Shown here: piece by piece, positions 61,842 through 64,000 of the stretch
Layout of the letters: each line of letters starts with the position of its first letter
Position numbering within the stretch: the first letter of the stretch is position 1
Assembly: GCA_018136815.1 (NCBI GenBank)
Contig: CM030942.1
Span: 2,007,171 to 2,071,170, forward strand
Origin: Isochrysis galbana
Lineage: Eukaryota; Haptophyta; Isochrysidales; Isochrysidaceae
Length of the DNA stretch: 64,000 bases
Direction: 5' to 3'
Notes under the pieces: model-generated
The model's input: the letters and a program-made list of their open reading frames with translations, nothing else
What the model was told of the DNA's origin: nothing
The model's database searches: none
Translations under genes and position numbers: made by a program

Positions 61842-62346
61842 CCTAGATGTGAAAAACAGCGGGTGAGGTCTAGAAAGACATCAAAAACAGCTGTTTTTGG
61901 GAATCGAAAAAAAACAGTAAAAAACAGTGCGAAAAACAGTGGGGCCGCATATACCGCAAGGGGGCCTTTCCCCCCGCGCGCGGAACGCCTCCGCCTCCGC
62001 TCCTCCGCCTCCGCGTCCATACGCCTACGCATACGTAGGCCGCCGCCGCCGCTGCCCCCTCCCCTCCCCTCGGCCGATGGCGAGCCGCTATCGGTGTTCA
62101 ATCCCAAGCCCACGCACGCGTCGCGATCCGCCCGCGTGGTGGTTGCCGCGGTCCCGTGCGCACGCCGCGATCGCGCGCGCCCTGTCCCGCGCGCACGCCA
62201 CGCTCGCGCGCGCCGCGCACGGGCGGCCCCAGCCCCAGCCCCGCCCAAAAAAAACAGTGGCAAAAACGGAGGGCGTTTGAAAAACAGTGAAAAACACTGT
62301 TTTTGGCCTCCGAAAAAAAACACTGTTTCTGTCTTTCACATCTAGG
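61842..62346. mobile_element. 505-bp DNA-transposon-like element, 8-bp target-site duplication
   Basis: Direct repeats TGAACAGT at 61834-61841 and 62347-62354. Terminal inverted repeats of 18 bases, CCTAGATGTGAAAAACAG at 61842-61859 and (inverted, one mismatch) 62329-62346. Both subterminal regions carry many AAAAACAGTG/CACTGTTTTT motifs. The centre is GC-rich (rich in CGCGCG) and non-coding. The 8-bp duplication fits hAT-type elements, but other 8-bp families are possible. Unrelated in sequence to the element at 8469-9412. Confidence 0.88.
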
Positions 62347-62528
62347 TGAACAGTGGTTACAGTTACAGTGAAACCAACCATTCATTCACACTTTCACTTG
62401 GGAAGTGGGAAGGTTCGGGAAGGTTAGCCCTGTGTTCGGGTGGTTGTGGTATGGATTGTGTCATCCACACGCCTCAGGCCTCAGGCAAAAAAAATCTGAA
62501 GATTCAGGCGCTACTACCGCTAGCTTAT

Positions 62529-62860
62529 TGTCGCATTCGCGAATCGACACTCGTTGGGCTTCTCTCTTCTCCTTCTTTCTCTCATCGTTGGGCATGTGTC
62601 GTTATAATTCTCTGCTTTCTCTCTTTCTCGGTCAAAAGCCTCGCGTGGACGCCTAGGATCTTGGGTTGTGGAGCGCGCCCTCTCTCTTTCTCTCGAAGAG
62701 AAGGGAAAAGTTTCCCCACCTTTCTTCTCCCGGGCGCCCTCACAAATTGGATTAATTTGCTATCTCCCCCGCGTTTCTTTACCTGCTTCTGGGGGCAATC
62801 GAGTTTAATTTGCGACCTCTTTGTATCTCTCCCTTAGGCTCGTCGCACTTCTCTCGTCTT
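62529..62860 (+). mobile_element. LTR family L2, diverged copy truncated at its 3' end
   Basis: This starts TGTCGCATTCGCGAATCGAC and matches 44502-44833 with substitutions and small indels (GGGTTGTGGAGCGC, GTTTCCCCACCTTTCTTC, TCTGGGGGCAATC, TTTAATTTGCGACCTCTT). Similarity stops near TCGTCTTA. Confidence 0.75.
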
Positions 62861-62939
62861 ACGTCTTATGCGGCCACTCGCCACTCGCTTCGGCGAGGAG
62901 AGATTAGCGCTTCTGGGCTCCTATTCAAGCCGAGTGCCC

Positions 62940-63110
62940 CCCCCCCCCCTGCGTTGTTTTTACCCGAAAGGGGTTTTCCCCAGCGTGGAGTCGAGGAGAG
63001 GGCGTGCTGGGGTGCGCAGGGTCGGTGCGTGCACTGGGGGGAGGACAAATATCGATGGGAGGGGGCAGTGCCCCCTCCCCCGGCCCCCGGTAGCACTCGG
63101 TCGGACACCT
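62940..63110 (+). repeat. GC-rich dispersed repeat R3, copy 2
   Basis: This is the inverted partner of 55893-56275, including the GGGGGCAGTGCCCCC hairpin at about 63062-63076. Directly follows the truncated L2 LTR and its flank. Confidence 0.6.
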
Positions 63111-63675
63111 GGCTCGTCAGGCATGGCGGGGGATTCCGGGACGGAATAGTTGTGTCCAATTAGCTAGTGGGGTTGGCTAGGATATAGAATTAACTAATAT
63201 TGTTACTCTGGAAAGTTTGCCACGAGCCACCTGTGGCGTGTGGATGATCATGTATGCTTCTAGCTTCTAGGGCGGTCAAACACTCCACCACGCTTCGAAA
63301 TCAATATTGACTGAGTCATCGAATGAGAAGAACAGGCTCGTGAATAGTTCAGCTGATACATGCTCATACATACGAGGTGCCATGACGATGAGTGCAGGAT
63401 CCCAGTTTCCGCCCTTTCCCCTACTTGAGCCAACTAGCCGGCCGGATCAATCTTCCACCGAAATGCAGAAAGTACTGGCACTCTGATACACACCTTCACA
63501 TCGCTCCGGCTGACACCTTCTGCTTCTCTCTCGCCCGCAACTCGCCGCACGAGTGCGTACTCCCTCTCTCAATTGCCATCTTTTCATCTTTCCCGGACCT
63601 AGAAGCATCTGGACCCCTCCCAACATGTCATGCGCAACTCAATCGCAGACGGTTCTTCAGTTGCAAACTCACTGC
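63111..63675. other. Intergenic, with an isolated R1 end motif
   Basis: CTAGGGCGGTCAAACA at 63267-63282 is identical to the left end of R1 copy 2, but the following sequence does not match R1. Nothing else recognised. Confidence 0.4.
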
Positions 63676-63936
63676 TCAATGAGCCCTGTATGAGTTGTCA
63701 GTTCCGTCGGCGCTCACACCATGCAGAGTTCGGCCATAATAGTGCGGCATGCGTCGTTTTGGGAATCGCCAAGTCGTTGGGGGAAGGTACCGTTCATCCT
63801 CATTCATGGCAGACGTTTTGGAGTAGTAATCGCTTGTAGACGCAGAGGAGATGTGATGCTGCCCCGCATACGACGGATCAAACATTGGGGAGGTGCCCTT
63901 CGGGACGGTTCTAGGGAAGGCCCCAGACTGAGGCAA
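63676..63936 (-). CDS. Possible exon of an unidentified gene running off the right end
   Basis: The minus-strand frame is Tyr/Ser/Pro-rich and protein-like (DYYSKTSAMNEDERYLPPTT, then WRFPKRRMPHYYGRTLHG). Possible acceptors lie upstream (CATCAG near 63953 and CCTCAG near 63931). A donor ATG|GTGTGAGC near 63721 would end the exon before the less convincing last residues. Family not recognised. The rest would lie beyond 64000 and to the left, where no partner exon was identified. Confidence 0.35.
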   Translation of the reverse strand: MPQSGAFPRTVPKGTSPMFDPSYAGQHHISSASTSDYYSKTSAMNEDERYLPPTTWRFPKRRMPHYYGRTLHGVSADGTDNSYRAH

Positions 63937-64000
63937 TCCTACCGAAGGCCTATCTGATGTAGACGAGCTTGTGCACTTGGTCTGCCCGACCAGCCGTTTG

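Noticed and set aside
1-64000. CRISPR array, operon or bacterial defence island
   Set aside because: Spliceosomal introns, a eukaryotic tRNA gene, cullin, ciliary and LINE genes show this is a nuclear eukaryotic sequence. Direct repeats found are satellites or transposon ends without spacer structure.

Overview
This is nuclear DNA from a GC-rich eukaryotic microbe, most likely a flagellated alga. A haptophyte is my best guess, but the sequence does not prove it. The evidence is short GT-AG introns, a eukaryotic tRNA-Arg(TCG) with a Pol III terminator, a ciliary transition-zone gene (RPGRIP1L-like), a cullin-3 gene, a membrane protein with a plastid-type presequence, and dense LINE, Ty3-type LTR and hAT-like elements. 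A 100-N run at 27533-27632 is an assembly gap that cuts the RPGRIP1L-like gene.

Host genes, left to right: the 3' end of an Ala-rich coiled-coil gene (3-503, +); a TPR/ankyrin co-chaperone-like gene (5095-6685, -); a Rim15/IRE-type AGC kinase with an N-terminal receiver domain (10217-14269, -), head to head with a PQBP1-like WW protein (14497-15750, +); a plastid-type membrane protein (21974-22600, +); RPGRIP1L-like (23682-27532+, +); tRNA-Arg (27968-28040, +); a GMPPB-like nucleotidyltransferase with altered active-site motifs (33345-35033, +); a 2OG-Fe(II)-oxygenase-like protein (41476-42978, -); cullin-3 (47829-51652, +); a monoacylglycerol-lipase-like hydrolase (53533-54671, -); a C69 dipeptidase (58871-61587, -). 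Exons were placed by hand from splice consensus and protein continuity.

The rest is largely mobile DNA, often nested. 1660-4730 holds a LINE deletion derivative, with a 14-bp target-site duplication, inside an older LINE. 6919-7254 is a 336-bp MITE at a TA site, with a matching empty site at 32583. 8117-9541 is a LINE fragment split by a 944-bp hAT-like element. 16318-21209 is a nearly complete but frameshifted LINE. 30808-32545, 39100-41075 and 55342-58700 are broken LTR elements joined to other sequence, including a BspA-type leucine-rich-repeat ORF and an IS5-type transposase fragment. 44502-46221 has two almost identical 369-bp LTRs. 61842-62346 is a second element with an 8-bp duplication. 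A chimeric ORF at 30003-30989 joins a phage-like methyltransferase piece to a cytochrome b561 piece.

A recurring pattern is that almost every credible host gene has a long one-sided purine/pyrimidine tract next to its start codon. No CRISPR array, rRNA or replication origin was seen. The genes have diverse housekeeping and signalling roles and do not look like one pathway.
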